From Phycisphaerae bacterium (GTDB taxonomy: Bacteria > Planctomycetota > Phycisphaerae > UBA1845 > CAIVHJ01), in NCBI GenBank assembly GCA_022072405.1, contig JAJVHX010000017.1, forward strand, positions 1 to 64,000: DNA of 64,000 nucleotides, written 5' to 3'. Under the pieces are notes generated by a model. The model made no database searches. It saw only the letters and a program-made list of their open reading frames with translations, and was not told the DNA's origin. Every line of letters begins with the position of its first letter. Position 1 is the stretch's first letter. The translations under genes were made by a program, and so were the position numbers. Shown here piece by piece: positions 1 through 9,442 of the stretch.

Positions 1-44
1 TGCTTAATCCACTCACCCGATAATTTGGAAACCTTCTTGGTCAT
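1..44 (-). CDS. 5' end of an unidentified gene running off the window
   Basis: Only the first 14 codons are present, reading MTKKVSKLSGEWIK. The call rests on a strong Shine-Dalgarno AAGGAGG (54-60 on the plus strand as CCTCCTT) six bases before an ATG at 44, with an open frame to the window edge. The same AAGGAGG signal precedes the next gene upstream. The peptide is too short to assign to a family. It lies downstream of the lipoprotein gene at 125-781 on the same strand and could be co-transcribed with it. Confidence 0.5.
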   Translation of the reverse strand, partial: MTKKVSKLSGEWIK

Positions 45-97
45 GATGAATTGCCTCCTTGGGCAATCCATCGGCAATTTGAAGCTTTAAACGACGG

Positions 98-119
98 CGG
101 GGAAGAAAAAAACTCCCCG
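98..119 (-). terminator. Weak hairpin between two minus-strand genes
   Basis: The arms CGGGGA (98-103) and TCCCCG (114-119) form a 6 bp stem just after the stop codon of the lipoprotein gene. The run of T residues lies in the loop and not after the stem, so this is not a classical intrinsic terminator. It may be a processing or attenuating hairpin. Confidence 0.25.
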
Positions 120-124
120 ACCCC

Positions 125-781
125 TCAATTATCTACAATCAGGTCCGGAAGGGTTTGCTTGAGTTTCTGGCCCCAACCGCAACAATCCGGTGATGCGATA
201 AATGTACCCTGAAGTTGCGATAACCCCAAAATGCTGTCCGTGTTTACATCCTCTTTCTGGTGCATAGAATCATGGTATAGATCTTTTGCCATGAAAAACG
301 GATTCCAATATAAAAAGTATTTTGCATCTGGCATGAAGGAAGGATCATATTTTCTACATAGCAATCTAAATTGGCCTTCTAAGCGATTCTCATTTTTATA
401 GATAGTAGCAACGCCTTGTCGTGTTATGTAGAAAGTAGTATTTGGAAAGATAAAATCTGTGTGTAATTTGCCGATGGCTTTGACCGGCACATTTTCAAGC
501 CAACCTTCTTCTGAAAACGAACTGTTGGCAATGCGAATATATAAATGGAAATCATCAGAAAAAATGAAACCTTGTCTCCCTTCTATGGTGATATTTAGGT
601 TACCTGCTTTATCAGTCCACCAGAATGACCAGTATGCTGTAAAAGTATCCAGCAGCAATGATTCACGTTGCATGGATTTATAGTCTAGCGGGATTACCGT
701 TACGTCACCTCGGTTATCAGAACAACCGACTGTGCATATCAAATTGAATAAAAGCAGGTACGGTAAGAATAGGCGTTTCAT
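125..781 (-). CDS. Hypothetical lipoprotein
   Basis: The start is the ATG at 781, because AAGGAGG stands seven bases before it; a longer frame to 808 exists but lacks a ribosome site. The protein begins MKRLFLPYLLLFNLICTVGC, a lipoprotein signal peptide with a lipobox (CTVGC), so it should be lipidated on Cys20 and attached to a membrane. The mature part (about 200 residues) has aromatic-rich stretches such as YWSFWWTD and no motif I recognise. Function is unknown. The following gene on this strand starts at 44. Confidence 0.75.
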   Translation of the reverse strand: MKRLFLPYLLLFNLICTVGCSDNRGDVTVIPLDYKSMQRESLLLDTFTAYWSFWWTDKAGNLNITIEGRQGFIFSDDFHLYIRIANSSFSEEGWLENVPVKAIGKLHTDFIFPNTTFYITRQGVATIYKNENRLEGQFRLLCRKYDPSFMPDAKYFLYWNPFFMAKDLYHDSMHQKEDVNTDSILGLSQLQGTFIASPDCCGWGQKLKQTLPDLIVDN

Positions 782-890
782 GATGGGCCTCCTTACAGGA
801 ACGGTCAAATAAGAAATAAGCCCACATGAATTTTCTGCAGAAATTTTAATATTCAGCTTTTGCTAATTCGCCCGTTAACCATGGACATTC

Positions 891-2612
891 TCAGGGAAGC
901 GGGAAATCCTTGCACATGTTGAGTACTTCATTTCGGATGCGCTGGATGATGGCCGTATCACCGTTACTGCTGAGAATCTGGCCGATCCAGCCGGCGATGG
1001 TTTTCATTTGCGGTTCCTTGAAACCGCGGGTGGTCACGGCTGGGGTACCGAGGCGTAAGCCCGACGTTTCGATCGGTTTGCGCTCATCGAAGGGGATCAT
1101 ATTCTTGTTGGTGATGATACCGGCGGCTTCGAGCCACTGTTCGGCATCTTTACCGGTGACCTTGGGATGCGAAGGCCGCAGATCAACCAGCATCAGGTGG
1201 TTATCCGTACCGCCGGAGACAATGTTGATACCAGCGCTCTTCAAACCATCACATAGCGCCTGGGCATTTTTCAGAATCTGCTGCTGGTAGTACTTGAACT
1301 CGGGGCGCAGCGCTTCACCGAATGCCACCGCCTTGGCAGCGATTACGTGCATCAAGGGTCCGCCCTGCAAGCCGGGAAAAACGCGGGTGTCGATCACCTT
1401 GGCGTGATCGGCTTTGCACATGGTCATGCCGCCGCGTGGCCCGCGCAGCGTTTTATGGGTGGTGGTGGTGACGAATTCTGCTACCGGGACTGGGCTGGGA
1501 TGCAGGCCGGTGGCCACCAGTCCGGCGATGTGGGCGATGTCTGCCATGTGGTAGGCGCCCACTTCGTGGGCAATCTCAGAAAACGCTGCAAAATCGATGG
1601 TTCGCGGGTAGGCCGACGCACCGGTGAGAATCAGTTTCGGTTTATGTTCCCGGGCCAGGCGACGTACTTCAGCCAGGTCGAAACGAAAATCCTTCGGGCT
1701 GACGCCGTAGTGAACAATATTATAGAGCAGTCCGGTCATGTTGATTTTCATGCCGTGGCTGAGGTGGCCGCCGTGGGCCAGGTCGAGCGAGAGGATGGTG
1801 TCGCCCGGCTTAAGCATGGCCAGATAGACGCACTGGTTGGCCTGGCTGCCGGAGTGGGGCTGCACATTGACATGGTCGCATCCGAAAAGTTGCTTGGCAC
1901 GGTTGCGGGCCAGTTCCTCCACCCCATCCATGTTGACACAGCCGCCGTAATAGCGTTTGCCGGGGTAGCCTTCCGCATATTTATTGGTGAAGATTGAACC
2001 TAGAGCTTGCAGGACCGTCGGCGAAACGTGGTTTTCCGACGCGATCAGTTCGATCGTATTCTGCTGGCGATCCGTCTCGGCTTGGAACAATTCAGCGACC
2101 TGAGCATCTTGCTGAGCAATCAAATCATAAGTTGCTTTCATTGTACTACCTGTATTTTCTCTAATGGATGTATCATCCCTACTTAACACGTCGACGATTC
2201 GCTCTCGAACGATTTCGAGATTTAATCCCCAGTCAGCTAAAACCTGTCCTGCAATTCCTTCCTTGTAAGTGAGTAATCCTAACAGGAGATGTTCGGTGCC
2301 GACATAATTGTGATTAAAGCCGCGGGCCTCATCGACGGATGTCTTGATGACCGATTTCACCAGTGTTGTTAGCGGGAGTTTGACAACAACAACTTGTTGG
2401 TTCCCGCATTTAATTAATTGTTCAACATCGCTGCGCAACTTACTCAGATCAACGCTGAGATTTTTCAGTACGTAAGCACCTACACCTGAACCCTCTCTGA
2501 TCAAACCCAGAAGTAAGTGCTCTGTGTCAGTTATCACATGATTAAGTCGCTTCGCCTCCTGGTTGGCCAAGATCATCACTTGTCTTGCACGATTGGTAAA
2601 GCGCTCAAACAT
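891..2612 (-). CDS. glyA: Clp N-domain fused to serine hydroxymethyltransferase
   Basis: One open frame of 573 codons joins two families. Residues 1-148 form a double Clp N-repeat (MFERFT..., TEHLLLGL twice) that aligns without gaps to the N-domain of the ClpC encoded at 4103, about 60% identical by my count (87 of 145). Residues 158-573 are a complete PLP enzyme of the SHMT family, with the Lys in [14 protein letters not shown] at about residue 387 expected to bind PLP. The reaction is serine plus tetrahydrofolate to glycine plus 5,10-methylene-THF, in the cytoplasm. The first ATG (2612) has no clear Shine-Dalgarno. An internal ATG at 2141, the natural SHMT start, has a weak AGGTAG before it, so a free SHMT could also be made. 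It follows the lipoprotein gene ending at 2650 by 37 bases. The Clp segment looks more AT-rich than the SHMT segment. The SHMT call is near certain; the fusion is seen directly but its role is unknown. Confidence 0.93.
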   Translation of the reverse strand: MFERFTNRARQVMILANQEAKRLNHVITDTEHLLLGLIREGSGVGAYVLKNLSVDLSKLRSDVEQLIKCGNQQVVVVKLPLTTLVKSVIKTSVDEARGFNHNYVGTEHLLLGLLTYKEGIAGQVLADWGLNLEIVRERIVDVLSRDDTSIRENTGSTMKATYDLIAQQDAQVAELFQAETDRQQNTIELIASENHVSPTVLQALGSIFTNKYAEGYPGKRYYGGCVNMDGVEELARNRAKQLFGCDHVNVQPHSGSQANQCVYLAMLKPGDTILSLDLAHGGHLSHGMKINMTGLLYNIVHYGVSPKDFRFDLAEVRRLAREHKPKLILTGASAYPRTIDFAAFSEIAHEVGAYHMADIAHIAGLVATGLHPSPVPVAEFVTTTTHKTLRGPRGGMTMCKADHAKVIDTRVFPGLQGGPLMHVIAAKAVAFGEALRPEFKYYQQQILKNAQALCDGLKSAGINIVSGGTDNHLMLVDLRPSHPKVTGKDAEQWLEAAGIITNKNMIPFDERKPIETSGLRLGTPAVTTRGFKEPQMKTIAGWIGQILSSNGDTAIIQRIRNEVLNMCKDFPLP

Positions 2613-2649
2613 TCTGATTACGCTCGAGTTAAATACCGCTTTCTTACGG

Positions 2650-3267
2650 TCACTGCTCGATGTTCACAGAAAGCCTTTCCTGGATAGCGGCGAGGATTTC
2701 GCGTTCCAGGCGGGTGTCGCGGTTACGGGTGACCCAGGTAGTACGGCCATCCTCCTCAAAACCGCGCGATTCTTCGAGCGGCGTCTGGTTGTTCACATCA
2801 TCGCGGGTACTGGCTTGGCGAACGCCGTGTGGCTGGTTCGATTCGCGTTGCTGGTTGAGTACCTGACAGGCCGCCACAACACCCTCATTCTCCGTGACCA
2901 GGCGTATTTCGGCGATCTGGCGGACGGCGCTGGGTGAGCTGACACTGAAGCCCAGTGGCCGATCGGTTGTATCGCCTTCACTCAATGTCGGGACGGAGCG
3001 GATCAAGCCGTTCTGCGGATCGGCTTCGTCGATACGGAAATATTCATGCATGCTTGCTTCAGCAGCGGCGTAAGCAGCCTGACGATCAGTATCTGGCAGG
3101 TGGAGCTGTGTGTAGTTACTCAGGGTCAATCCACCGGCAGCGCACCCGGTCGCCCCCCAGATCAGTAAACCAGATGACATCAACCGGAAAATCAATTTCT
3201 GCAGAGCGTTGATTCTTAATTGATGAGCCGGTGATTGACGAATGGTAACGGCGATCGGGGTGGTCAT
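2650..3267 (-). CDS. Hypothetical lipoprotein preceding the Clp_N-SHMT gene
   Basis: The likely start is the ATG at 3267, nine bases after AGGAG; an ATG at 3273 sits only three bases from that site. A hydrophobic segment ending in the lipobox GATGC, near residue 40, points to membrane attachment. The mature region (about 160 residues) is polar, with a Gln/Asn/Arg-rich middle and a C-terminus reading [14 protein letters not shown] do not recognise a family. It lies between its own promoter (3292-3319) and the Clp_N-SHMT gene, so the two probably share a transcript. Confidence 0.7.
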   Translation of the reverse strand: MTTPIAVTIRQSPAHQLRINALQKLIFRLMSSGLLIWGATGCAAGGLTLSNYTQLHLPDTDRQAAYAAAEASMHEYFRIDEADPQNGLIRSVPTLSEGDTTDRPLGFSVSSPSAVRQIAEIRLVTENEGVVAACQVLNQQRESNQPHGVRQASTRDDVNNQTPLEESRGFEEDGRTTWVTRNRDTRLEREILAAIQERLSVNIEQ

Positions 3268-3291
3268 TGGCATCGTCTCCTGGAAAGACGT

Positions 3292-3319
3292 ATTATCTTG
3301 TACTGGTAGGGATAATCAA
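3292..3319 (-). promoter_or_regulatory. Sigma70-type promoter for lipoprotein and Clp_N-SHMT genes
   Basis: On the minus strand TTGATT (3314-3319) and GATAAT (3292-3297) are separated by 16 bases. Transcription would start near 3285, giving a leader of about 18 bases before the ATG at 3267. ATTATC and GATAAT also form an inverted repeat here. Confidence 0.5.
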
Positions 3320-3334
3320 GTTGAGTCAGCGCCG

Positions 3335-3877
3335 ATGCGATTTCGATATTACATGGCGATTTTGCTGAATCTGCTGTTGCCGGGCAGTGGATTGATCATC
3401 GCCCGCCGTGAATGGGTGGGTTTTTTCATGGCGCTGCTCTTCAGTATGAATGGTCAGTTGCTGGTGGTGGGGCAGTGGATCGCGCCGCGCTGGGTTCCCT
3501 GGCCGGTACAGGTGGCAGGGGGAGCGGCGGTAGCGGCGATCTGGCTGGGGGCGCAAATCATGCTCGCCCGCACCTTACGACGGGTGGCTGATCCGACGAT
3601 TGCAGAACAACTTACACTCTGTCATCAACTGGCGCAGAAGGCGCTGGCGGAAGGCCGCAATGAAGACGCTTATGGGGCCTTGCAGGTCGCCCAGACGGTG
3701 GATGATGAAGACCTGCCGACGCAGGTAGAATTGGCCCGATTGATGACTCATCTGGGGCGTTACCACGAAGCCCGTCGGGCGTGGCGCGTGGTTGAGCAAC
3801 TGGATGGTCAGCAACAGCATCGCCGCGAAATGGTTCAAGCCTTGGATCGCCTACCGGCTAATTCGTCGTCCGAATAA
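3335..3877 (+). CDS. Membrane protein with C-terminal TPR-like repeats
   Basis: The ATG at 3335 is preferred to the longer frame from 3242, because the longer frame overlaps the divergent gene and its promoter. The protein begins MRFRYYMAILLNLLLPGSG and has two or three membrane segments in residues 5-75, with the motif PGSG..IARREWVGF seen in small membrane proteins with a C-terminal helical repeat. Residues 85-175 are helical and TPR-like (LAQKALAEGRNEDAYGALQVAQ, then LGRYHEARRAWRVVEQLDG). It is probably a scaffold facing the cytoplasm; the partner is unknown. It is divergent from the lipoprotein gene at 2650-3267 and 225 bases upstream of clpC. Confidence 0.75.
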   Translation: MRFRYYMAILLNLLLPGSGLIIARREWVGFFMALLFSMNGQLLVVGQWIAPRWVPWPVQVAGGAAVAAIWLGAQIMLARTLRRVADPTIAEQLTLCHQLAQKALAEGRNEDAYGALQVAQTVDDEDLPTQVELARLMTHLGRYHEARRAWRVVEQLDGQQQHRREMVQALDRLPANSSSE

Positions 3878-3998
3878 ATTTCCGAGCGGTGCCATTGCCA
3901 CCTGACCTTTATTGCAGAATTGCCAATCCCGCAACATGGTTAAGTCGATATGTACCGACAGAGCAATCCGGCGTCGCCGGGTTGTCGGAGCAGCTTGC

Positions 3999-4027
3999 TT
4001 GAAGCGCCGCAAGGTGACTGCTAGAAT
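3999..4027 (+). promoter_or_regulatory. Sigma70-type promoter of clpC
   Basis: TTGAAG (3999-4004) and TAGAAT (4022-4027) are 17 bases apart, close to the consensus. The predicted start near 4034 leaves a leader of roughly 68 bases before the clpC ATG. No heat-shock CIRCE or CtsR-type operator was recognised. A compact inverted repeat CCGGC-GTC-GCCGG lies just upstream at 3968-3980. Confidence 0.6.
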
Positions 4028-4102
4028 CCGCGCGGCAGGGAGAGCGATCGTTCGGATGAACCGGTGTAAAACCGGATGACCGAACCTTGAAAGGAGTCCC
4101 AG

Positions 4103-6661
4103 ATGTTTGAACGCTTTACGGATCGGGCTCGAAAGGTAATGGCCCTTGCGAACCAGGAGGCGCAGCGCTTCAACCACGAATATATCGGTACCGAACATGT
4201 CCTGTTGGGATTGGTCAAGGAAGGTTCGGGCGTGGGGGCGAATGTGCTGAAGAATCTGGGGGTTGATTTGCGCAAGGTGCGGTTGGAAGTCGAGAAGCTG
4301 GTCAAGAGCGGTCCGGAAATGGTGACCATGGGTAAGCTGCCCCAGACCCCCCGGGCCAAAAAAGTCATTGAATTCGCCATCGAAGAAGCCCGCAACCTGA
4401 ATCATAACTATGTCGGCACGGAACATCTGTTGCTGGGTTTGCTGCGCGAACAGGATGGCGTGGCTGCTCAGGTACTGATGAACCTGGGGCTGAAACTCGA
4501 CGAGGTGCGTGAGGAAGTTCTCAATCTGCTGGGTGCGGGCGGGCCTGAGGTGGAGGAGCCTGGCAGCAGCGGTCCGGCAGCTTCCACCATGGAACCGGAA
4601 GCACGGAGCAGCAGCAGCGGCAAAGGCAAGGGCAGCAGTCGCACTCCCGCACTGGATTCCTTCGGTCGTGATTTGACGGCCATGGCTCGCCAGGGCAAGC
4701 TGGATCCGGTGATAGGCAGGGTCAATGAGATCGAACGGGTAATCCAGGTATTGTGCCGCCGGCAGAAAAATAACCCCGTGCTGCTCGGTGAAGCGGGTGT
4801 AGGCAAGACGGCCATTGTGGAAGGTCTCGCCCAACAGATTGTCAATCGGGAAGTGCCGGAGATTTTGGCGGATCGGCGAATAGTCGTACTCGATCTAGCC
4901 ATGATGGTCGCCGGTACGAAATATCGCGGGCAGTTTGAGGAACGGATCAAAGCGGTGATGAGCGAAGTCCGCAAAGCCCGCAATATCATTCTTTTTATTG
5001 ATGAACTCCATACGCTGGTGGGTGCGGGCGGTGCGGAAGGGGCGATTGACGCCTCCAACGTGCTTAAGCCGGCGCTATCGCGTGGTGAGATTCAGTGTAT
5101 CGGCGCCACCACCATGGATGAGTATCGCAAATATATTGAGAAAGATGCGGCACTGGAGCGGCGATTTCAGCAGATTGTGGTGGGCGAACCGTCATTGGAA
5201 GAGACGATGGCCATTCTGCAGGGCTTGCGTGATCGCTACGAGGCCCACCATCGCGTGCATTTTACGGAAGCCGCACTGGAAGAAGCAGTCAAGCTCTCCA
5301 GCCGCTATATCACCGGCCGGGTGCAGCCGGACAAGAGCATCGACGTACTGGATGAAGCGGGGGCCCGCATTCGCCTGCGCAACATGACCAAACCTTCCAG
5401 CCTGAAGGGGCTGGAAAAAGAGATCGAGCGACTGATCATCGAGAAGGATGAAGCGGTCAAGAACGCCGACTATGAACGGGCCGCCCAGTTACGCGACGAA
5501 GCTGAAAAGCTCAAAACCAAGAAGGACGAAACCGAGCAGCAGTGGAAAGATCGGGCCCAGGAGTATGACGGCATCGTAGACGAGGAAGTGATCAGCGAAG
5601 TGGTCAGCAAGATGACGGGAATTCCGCTGACCAAGCTGGAGAAGGATGAATCAGATCGGTTGTTGCGGCTGGAGAATGAGCTGGCTCGCAAGATTATCAG
5701 CCAGGAGGAAGCGATCCGGGCAGTGGCCCGCAGCGTCCGTCGCAGCCGCAGCGGTCTTAAGGATCCCAACCGGCCGATGGGTTCGTTTATTTTTGTCGGT
5801 CCTTCGGGTGTGGGTAAAACCTACCTGGCCAAGTGTCTGGCAGAATTCATGTTCGGCGACCCGGAATCGCTGGTGGTGGTCGACATGTCGGAGTATATGG
5901 AGAAGCACAACGTCAGCCGGCTGGTCGGTGCTCCGCCCGGATATGTCGGCTATGAAGAAGGCGGTCAGCTGACTGAAAAGATCCGCCGTCGGCCTTATTC
6001 CGTGATTCTGCTCGATGAAATTGAGAAGGCGCACCCCGATGTCTTCAACATCCTGCTGCAGATCATGGAGGAAGGTCGCCTGACGGACAATGTCGGCCGG
6101 AAGATCGACTTCCGCAACACCATCCTGATCATGACCAGCAACGTCGGAGCGCATCGCATCACGCACCAGGATTCGTTCGGCTTCAGCAAGCGGGACGACG
6201 TGGTGGATTATGAGAAGATGAAGGACATGCTCAAGACCGAGCTGGATCAATATTTCCGGCCGGAATTTCTCAACCGCGTGGATGAGGTCGTGGTCTTCCA
6301 CAAACTGACTCATCCTGATCTGGTGCAGATCGTCGATCTGGAAGCCGGCAAGGTGATCAAACGCCTCAAGGATAAGAATATCGAGTTGGTGCTGACCGAC
6401 GGCGCGAAAGAGTTTCTCATCGAGAAAGGTACGGATGAGAAGTTCGGCGCTCGGCCGTTGCGTCGGGCCATTGAACATTATCTGGAAGATCAGCTGTCGG
6501 AAGATATTTTGCGTGGCGCGTATAAGGGAAGCAGCCGCGTGGTTGTTACGGTTAAAGAGCGGGAGAGCGGAGATAAAGCGCTGCTCTTTGAACCGATTTC
6601 GGCTGAACCGCCCCAGACCGCCGATGCGGCGGGAGGCCAGGAGTTGGCCCAGGCCACCTGA
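4103..6661 (+). CDS. clpC: ATP-dependent Clp protease ATPase ClpC
   Basis: This is a full-length class I Clp/Hsp100 unfoldase of 852 residues that would feed substrates to ClpP. Domains in order: Clp N double repeat (1-147); a Gly/Ser/Glu-rich linker (150-185); AAA1 with Walker A GEAGVGKT (about 229-236) and Walker B ILFIDELH (about 295-302); a short UVR-containing middle domain (about 430-470, [14 protein letters not shown]), which marks ClpC; AAA2 with Walker A GPSGVGKT (about 566-573) and Walker [13 protein letters not shown] ClpP-docking tripeptide FGF lies at about 692-694. The start has AAAGGAG eight bases before it. It has its own promoter and a strong terminator. Its N-domain is the close relative of the one fused to SHMT at 2141-2612. 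The C-terminus adds about 25 unconserved residues. Confidence 0.97.
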   Translation: MFERFTDRARKVMALANQEAQRFNHEYIGTEHVLLGLVKEGSGVGANVLKNLGVDLRKVRLEVEKLVKSGPEMVTMGKLPQTPRAKKVIEFAIEEARNLNHNYVGTEHLLLGLLREQDGVAAQVLMNLGLKLDEVREEVLNLLGAGGPEVEEPGSSGPAASTMEPEARSSSSGKGKGSSRTPALDSFGRDLTAMARQGKLDPVIGRVNEIERVIQVLCRRQKNNPVLLGEAGVGKTAIVEGLAQQIVNREVPEILADRRIVVLDLAMMVAGTKYRGQFEERIKAVMSEVRKARNIILFIDELHTLVGAGGAEGAIDASNVLKPALSRGEIQCIGATTMDEYRKYIEKDAALERRFQQIVVGEPSLEETMAILQGLRDRYEAHHRVHFTEAALEEAVKLSSRYITGRVQPDKSIDVLDEAGARIRLRNMTKPSSLKGLEKEIERLIIEKDEAVKNADYERAAQLRDEAEKLKTKKDETEQQWKDRAQEYDGIVDEEVISEVVSKMTGIPLTKLEKDESDRLLRLENELARKIISQEEAIRAVARSVRRSRSGLKDPNRPMGSFIFVGPSGVGKTYLAKCLAEFMFGDPESLVVVDMSEYMEKHNVSRLVGAPPGYVGYEEGGQLTEKIRRRPYSVILLDEIEKAHPDVFNILLQIMEEGRLTDNVGRKIDFRNTILIMTSNVGAHRITHQDSFGFSKRDDVVDYEKMKDMLKTELDQYFRPEFLNRVDEVVVFHKLTHPDLVQIVDLEAGKVIKRLKDKNIELVLTDGAKEFLIEKGTDEKFGARPLRRAIEHYLEDQLSEDILRGAYKGSSRVVVTVKERESGDKALLFEPISAEPPQTADAAGGQELAQAT

Positions 6662-6709
6662 TATGCCCCAAAAGGCGAGCGGTGGTTCTTTATCGCGAAT
6701 CATGGTGCG

Positions 6710-6727
6710 CGCGGGTTAAAGCCCGCG
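6710..6727. terminator. Hairpin downstream of clpC
   Basis: CGCGGG (6710-6715) and CCCGCG (6722-6727) form a 6 bp stem with a six-base loop. No T run follows directly, so it is a weaker signal than the hairpin at 6761-6793 and may protect the 3' end of the clpC mRNA. Confidence 0.35.
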
Positions 6728-6760
6728 GATTGATTAATATTGAATTGGTTTAATCTTTTC

Positions 6761-6793
6761 AGGCGGTTGGCCTCAATGGGTCGACCGCCTTTT
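6761..6793 (+). terminator. Intrinsic terminator of clpC
   Basis: AGGCGGT (6761-6767) pairs with ACCGCCT (6784-6790) and is followed by TTTT. It lies between the convergent ends of clpC and the glycosyltransferase gene, 100 bases after the clpC stop. The reverse strand lacks a good T tail, so it mainly serves clpC. Confidence 0.75.
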
Positions 6794-7597
6794 CTATTGG
6801 AAGAGCCACCACCACAGCGCCGCCAGAATGGCTATAGGAAACAGATAGAGCAACACAATGGAGAGTACCGGCCAGCGATAACGATAGAGCCGGTGTAAGT
6901 GCCAGAGGTAGAGGAATTGCTGACGGGCGGAAAGCTTGCTTTTACCAGCGTGGCGATCTTCGAAGACAATGGCCACTTCGCGCACCCGCTGACAGCGTCC
7001 CTTAATCATCAGCTCCAGGCCGATCTTGTAACCCAGCGGATTGAGCGGATCTGCATTTTTCCAGGTGATCCGGCGTAGACAGAAGAAACCCGCCATGGGA
7101 TCGGTGGCGGAGGTGAGCGGCCGGGCGAGAAGCGTCGCCCCCCAGCTGTTCAATTTGCGCAGGAAAGGCCAGTCCTTCGTCTGGCCACCGGCGAGATATC
7201 GTGAGCCGATCACGAAATCCGCCTGATCCTCGGCGATCAGCTTGTAGAGGTCGGGAATCCGTTCCGGGGGATGGGAGAGGTCGGCATCCATTACCAGAAA
7301 AATATCGCCATTGGCATGATCGAAACCGCACAACACTGCCGTGCTCAGGCCCCGTTCGTTGGTACGCACAATCATCCGTACCGGATATTGCGCTTGCAGT
7401 TTTTCGACCAGTTCCACACTACCGTCCTGCGAGTGATCATCCACCAGAATCAGCTCCGCGGTGATGCCGGATGAGCGCATCGTATCGAAAATCCGGCGGC
7501 AGAGCAGTTCAAGATTGTCATGCTCCTTGTAGGTAGGCACGATAATGGAAAGTTGCACGGGAGTGGTTGCTGAAGAATGATCCACTGCCTGATTCAT
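6794..7597 (-). CDS. Polyprenol-phosphate mannosyltransferase-like GT2 protein
   Basis: This is a family 2 glycosyltransferase of the Dpm1/polyprenol monophosphomannose synthase type (267 residues). The start of the fold reads LSIIVPTYKEHDNLELL, the nucleotide-binding motif is DADLSHPPE (about 104-112), and the conserved segment RKLNSWGA lies mid-protein. Such enzymes load a sugar from GDP- or UDP-sugar onto polyprenyl phosphate at the inner membrane. The C-terminal 35 residues form one or two membrane helices (WPVLSIVLLYLFPIAILAAL), unlike the short soluble versions. It is convergent with clpC and divergent from mlaE. The sugar donor cannot be read from sequence. No strong Shine-Dalgarno is seen at the ATG. 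Confidence 0.88.
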   Translation of the reverse strand: MNQAVDHSSATTPVQLSIIVPTYKEHDNLELLCRRIFDTMRSSGITAELILVDDHSQDGSVELVEKLQAQYPVRMIVRTNERGLSTAVLCGFDHANGDIFLVMDADLSHPPERIPDLYKLIAEDQADFVIGSRYLAGGQTKDWPFLRKLNSWGATLLARPLTSATDPMAGFFCLRRITWKNADPLNPLGYKIGLELMIKGRCQRVREVAIVFEDRHAGKSKLSARQQFLYLWHLHRLYRYRWPVLSIVLLYLFPIAILAALWWWLFQ

Positions 7598-7737
7598 AAA
7601 ATATCGAACCTGCCATTAGGTAATTTGCTGTTGAGATTGCGTGATAATTTTTCTTAACTGTCCAAGCTGGCGGGTCGCGCCGTCTATATAGAATCATTAT
7701 CGGCGATTATGGGGTGATCCCTCGCTATCGCGTTGGA

Positions 7738-7766
7738 TTGACAGGTGGGTGATAAAGGGCTACAAA
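7738..7766 (+). promoter_or_regulatory. Sigma70-type promoter of the mla operon
   Basis: TTGACA (perfect, 7738-7743) and TACAAA (7761-7766) are separated by 17 bases. Transcription would start near 7773, about 44 bases before the mlaE ATG. The position rules out the longer mlaE frame that begins at 7745. Confidence 0.65.
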
Positions 7767-7816
7767 AGGTCTTAGTTTATGGAAATAAAGCACTTACGGG
7801 AAATCGAGGTCGGTTG

Positions 7817-8641
7817 ATGTCCAACCCATTCGCATATATCGGTCATCTGGAACGCGAATTAATGGCGGCATACGGCCGGTTCTGGATTTTTGCCGGTCGC
7901 ACCTGGAGTTGGTTGTGGATCGGTTTTTCCAATCGGCGGAACTGGCGACTGCTCACGCCGCAGATGTATGAGGTGGGTAATCGTTCGGTATTCGTCATCA
8001 TGGTGACCGGCCTGTTTGTGGGACTGGTACTGGCGGTGCAATCCTATGGGCAGTTGGAGGCAATGGGTCTGGCGGAGCGGCTGGGTGTGCTGGTGAATCT
8101 GTCAGTGGTGAAGGAGTTGGGGCCGGTGTTGGCGGGGGTGATGTTGGCAGGTCGAGTGGGCGGGGCGCTGGTCGCCGAACTGGGGACGATGAATGTCACC
8201 GAACAGCTCGATGCCCTGCGCAGCATGGGGACCGATCCGATTCGTTATCTGGTGGTGCCGCGCGTTCTAGCGTGTATGATCCTGACTCCAATCCTCACCA
8301 TATATGCCGATGCGATGGGGGCTTTGGGCGGCTGGTTGATCTCCGTGGTGATGTATGGCGTGGCTTCTGAACCCTACTGGTATTTCACCAAGGAAGCAGT
8401 GGTATCGTGGGATATTATGACCGGTTTTATCAAGAGCGTGAGCTTCGGTACGATCCTGGCGCTCATCGCGTGTTACAAGGGGTTTCACTGCCGATCGGGA
8501 GCAGAGGGAGTTGGCCGAGCCTGTACCGAAGCTTTCGTGGCTACTTTTATCGCCATTCTGGTTTCGGATTTTTTCATCAACGTAATGTTGGAAAGCATCT
8601 ACAAAGCGCTCTGGGGATTTACCCCGTTGGTAGGGGGTTAA
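7817..8641 (+). CDS. mlaE: MlaE-family lipid ABC transporter permease
   Basis: This is the membrane permease of an Mla/MCE-type phospholipid transporter in the inner membrane. The start at 7817 follows GAGGT by six bases and lies downstream of the promoter. The family signature is clear: ELGPVLAGVMLAGRVGGALVAELGTM around residues 95-121, followed by EQLDALRSMGTDPIRYLVVPR. Five to six membrane helices fill the 274 residues. mlaF follows 18 bases later and mlaD overlaps mlaF, so the three form one transcript. MlaB, MlaC and MlaA are not in the window, as is common outside Proteobacteria. The direction of lipid movement is not predictable. Confidence 0.93.
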   Translation: MSNPFAYIGHLERELMAAYGRFWIFAGRTWSWLWIGFSNRRNWRLLTPQMYEVGNRSVFVIMVTGLFVGLVLAVQSYGQLEAMGLAERLGVLVNLSVVKELGPVLAGVMLAGRVGGALVAELGTMNVTEQLDALRSMGTDPIRYLVVPRVLACMILTPILTIYADAMGALGGWLISVVMYGVASEPYWYFTKEAVVSWDIMTGFIKSVSFGTILALIACYKGFHCRSGAEGVGRACTEAFVATFIAILVSDFFINVMLESIYKALWGFTPLVGG

Positions 8642-8659
8642 GGTAGAGGGAAGAACATT

Positions 8660-9442
8660 TTGGCGCGAGTTCCAATCATTGAATTTCAGAAGGTTTCCAA
8701 GCGATTCGGCACCTTGCAGGTGCTGGATCAGGTTGATCTGCGCATTTATCCGGGCGAGACCACGGTGATCATCGGTGAATCGGGTTGCGGAAAAAGTGTG
8801 ACGCTCAAACATACGGTGGTCCTGCTGCGGCCGGACCATGGTGAAATTTTCTTTGAAGGCCAGCGTATCGATCATTTGTCGGAGAAAAATCTGGCGACAG
8901 TACGGGTCAACTTTGGATTTTTGTTTCAAATGGGAGCGTTGTTTGATTCCATGACCGCCGGCCAGAATATCGCCTTCCCGCTGTTGGAAAACAGCGACCT
9001 GCCGAATGACGAAATTACCAACATCGTGAACGAGAAATTGCGGATGGTGGGTCTGGATGGCGTTCAGGAAAAGCGTCCGGCCCAGCTTTCGGGCGGGCAG
9101 CGTAAGCGGGTGGCGCTCGCCCGGGCCATCGCCCTGAATCCCAAGGTGATACTCTACGACGAACCCACTACCGGGCTGGACCCGGTCCGGTCGGATGTGA
9201 TCAACGAGTTGATCAATAAACTCAAGCGGGAACTGGGGGTGACCAGCCTGGTGGTGACCCATGACATGGCCAGTGTGAATCGGATTGCCGATCGAGTGGT
9301 GATGCTGCATGAGGGCCAGTTTCGTTTCGACGGCCCGCTGGCGGAACTACGGGCCTGTAATGATCCGTTGGTTAAACGATTTATCGAAGGCCGGGCCAGC
9401 GAACAGGAGCTGGCTAGCCTTGGTGGAGGTGTCGCGCGGTGA
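8660..9442 (+). CDS. mlaF: MlaF-family lipid ABC transporter ATPase
   Basis: The 260-residue ATPase subunit carries Walker A GESGCGKS (about 38-45), signature LSGGQRKRVALARA (about 142-155), Walker B VILYDEPTTGLDP and an H-loop His in VVTHDM. It would dimerise under MlaE and power lipid transport. The start is TTG at 8660, with AGAGGGAAG a few bases upstream and no better in-frame ATG. The gene overlaps mlaD by four bases (GTGA), which suggests coupled translation. Confidence 0.94.
   Translation: MARVPIIEFQKVSKRFGTLQVLDQVDLRIYPGETTVIIGESGCGKSVTLKHTVVLLRPDHGEIFFEGQRIDHLSEKNLATVRVNFGFLFQMGALFDSMTAGQNIAFPLLENSDLPNDEITNIVNEKLRMVGLDGVQEKRPAQLSGGQRKRVALARAIALNPKVILYDEPTTGLDPVRSDVINELINKLKRELGVTSLVVTHDMASVNRIADRVVMLHEGQFRFDGPLAELRACNDPLVKRFIEGRASEQELASLGGGVAR

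Noticed and set aside
3242..3334. Longer N-terminus of the membrane TPR protein
   Set aside because: It would overlap the divergent lipoprotein gene and its promoter, and the added residues are not hydrophobic or conserved-looking.
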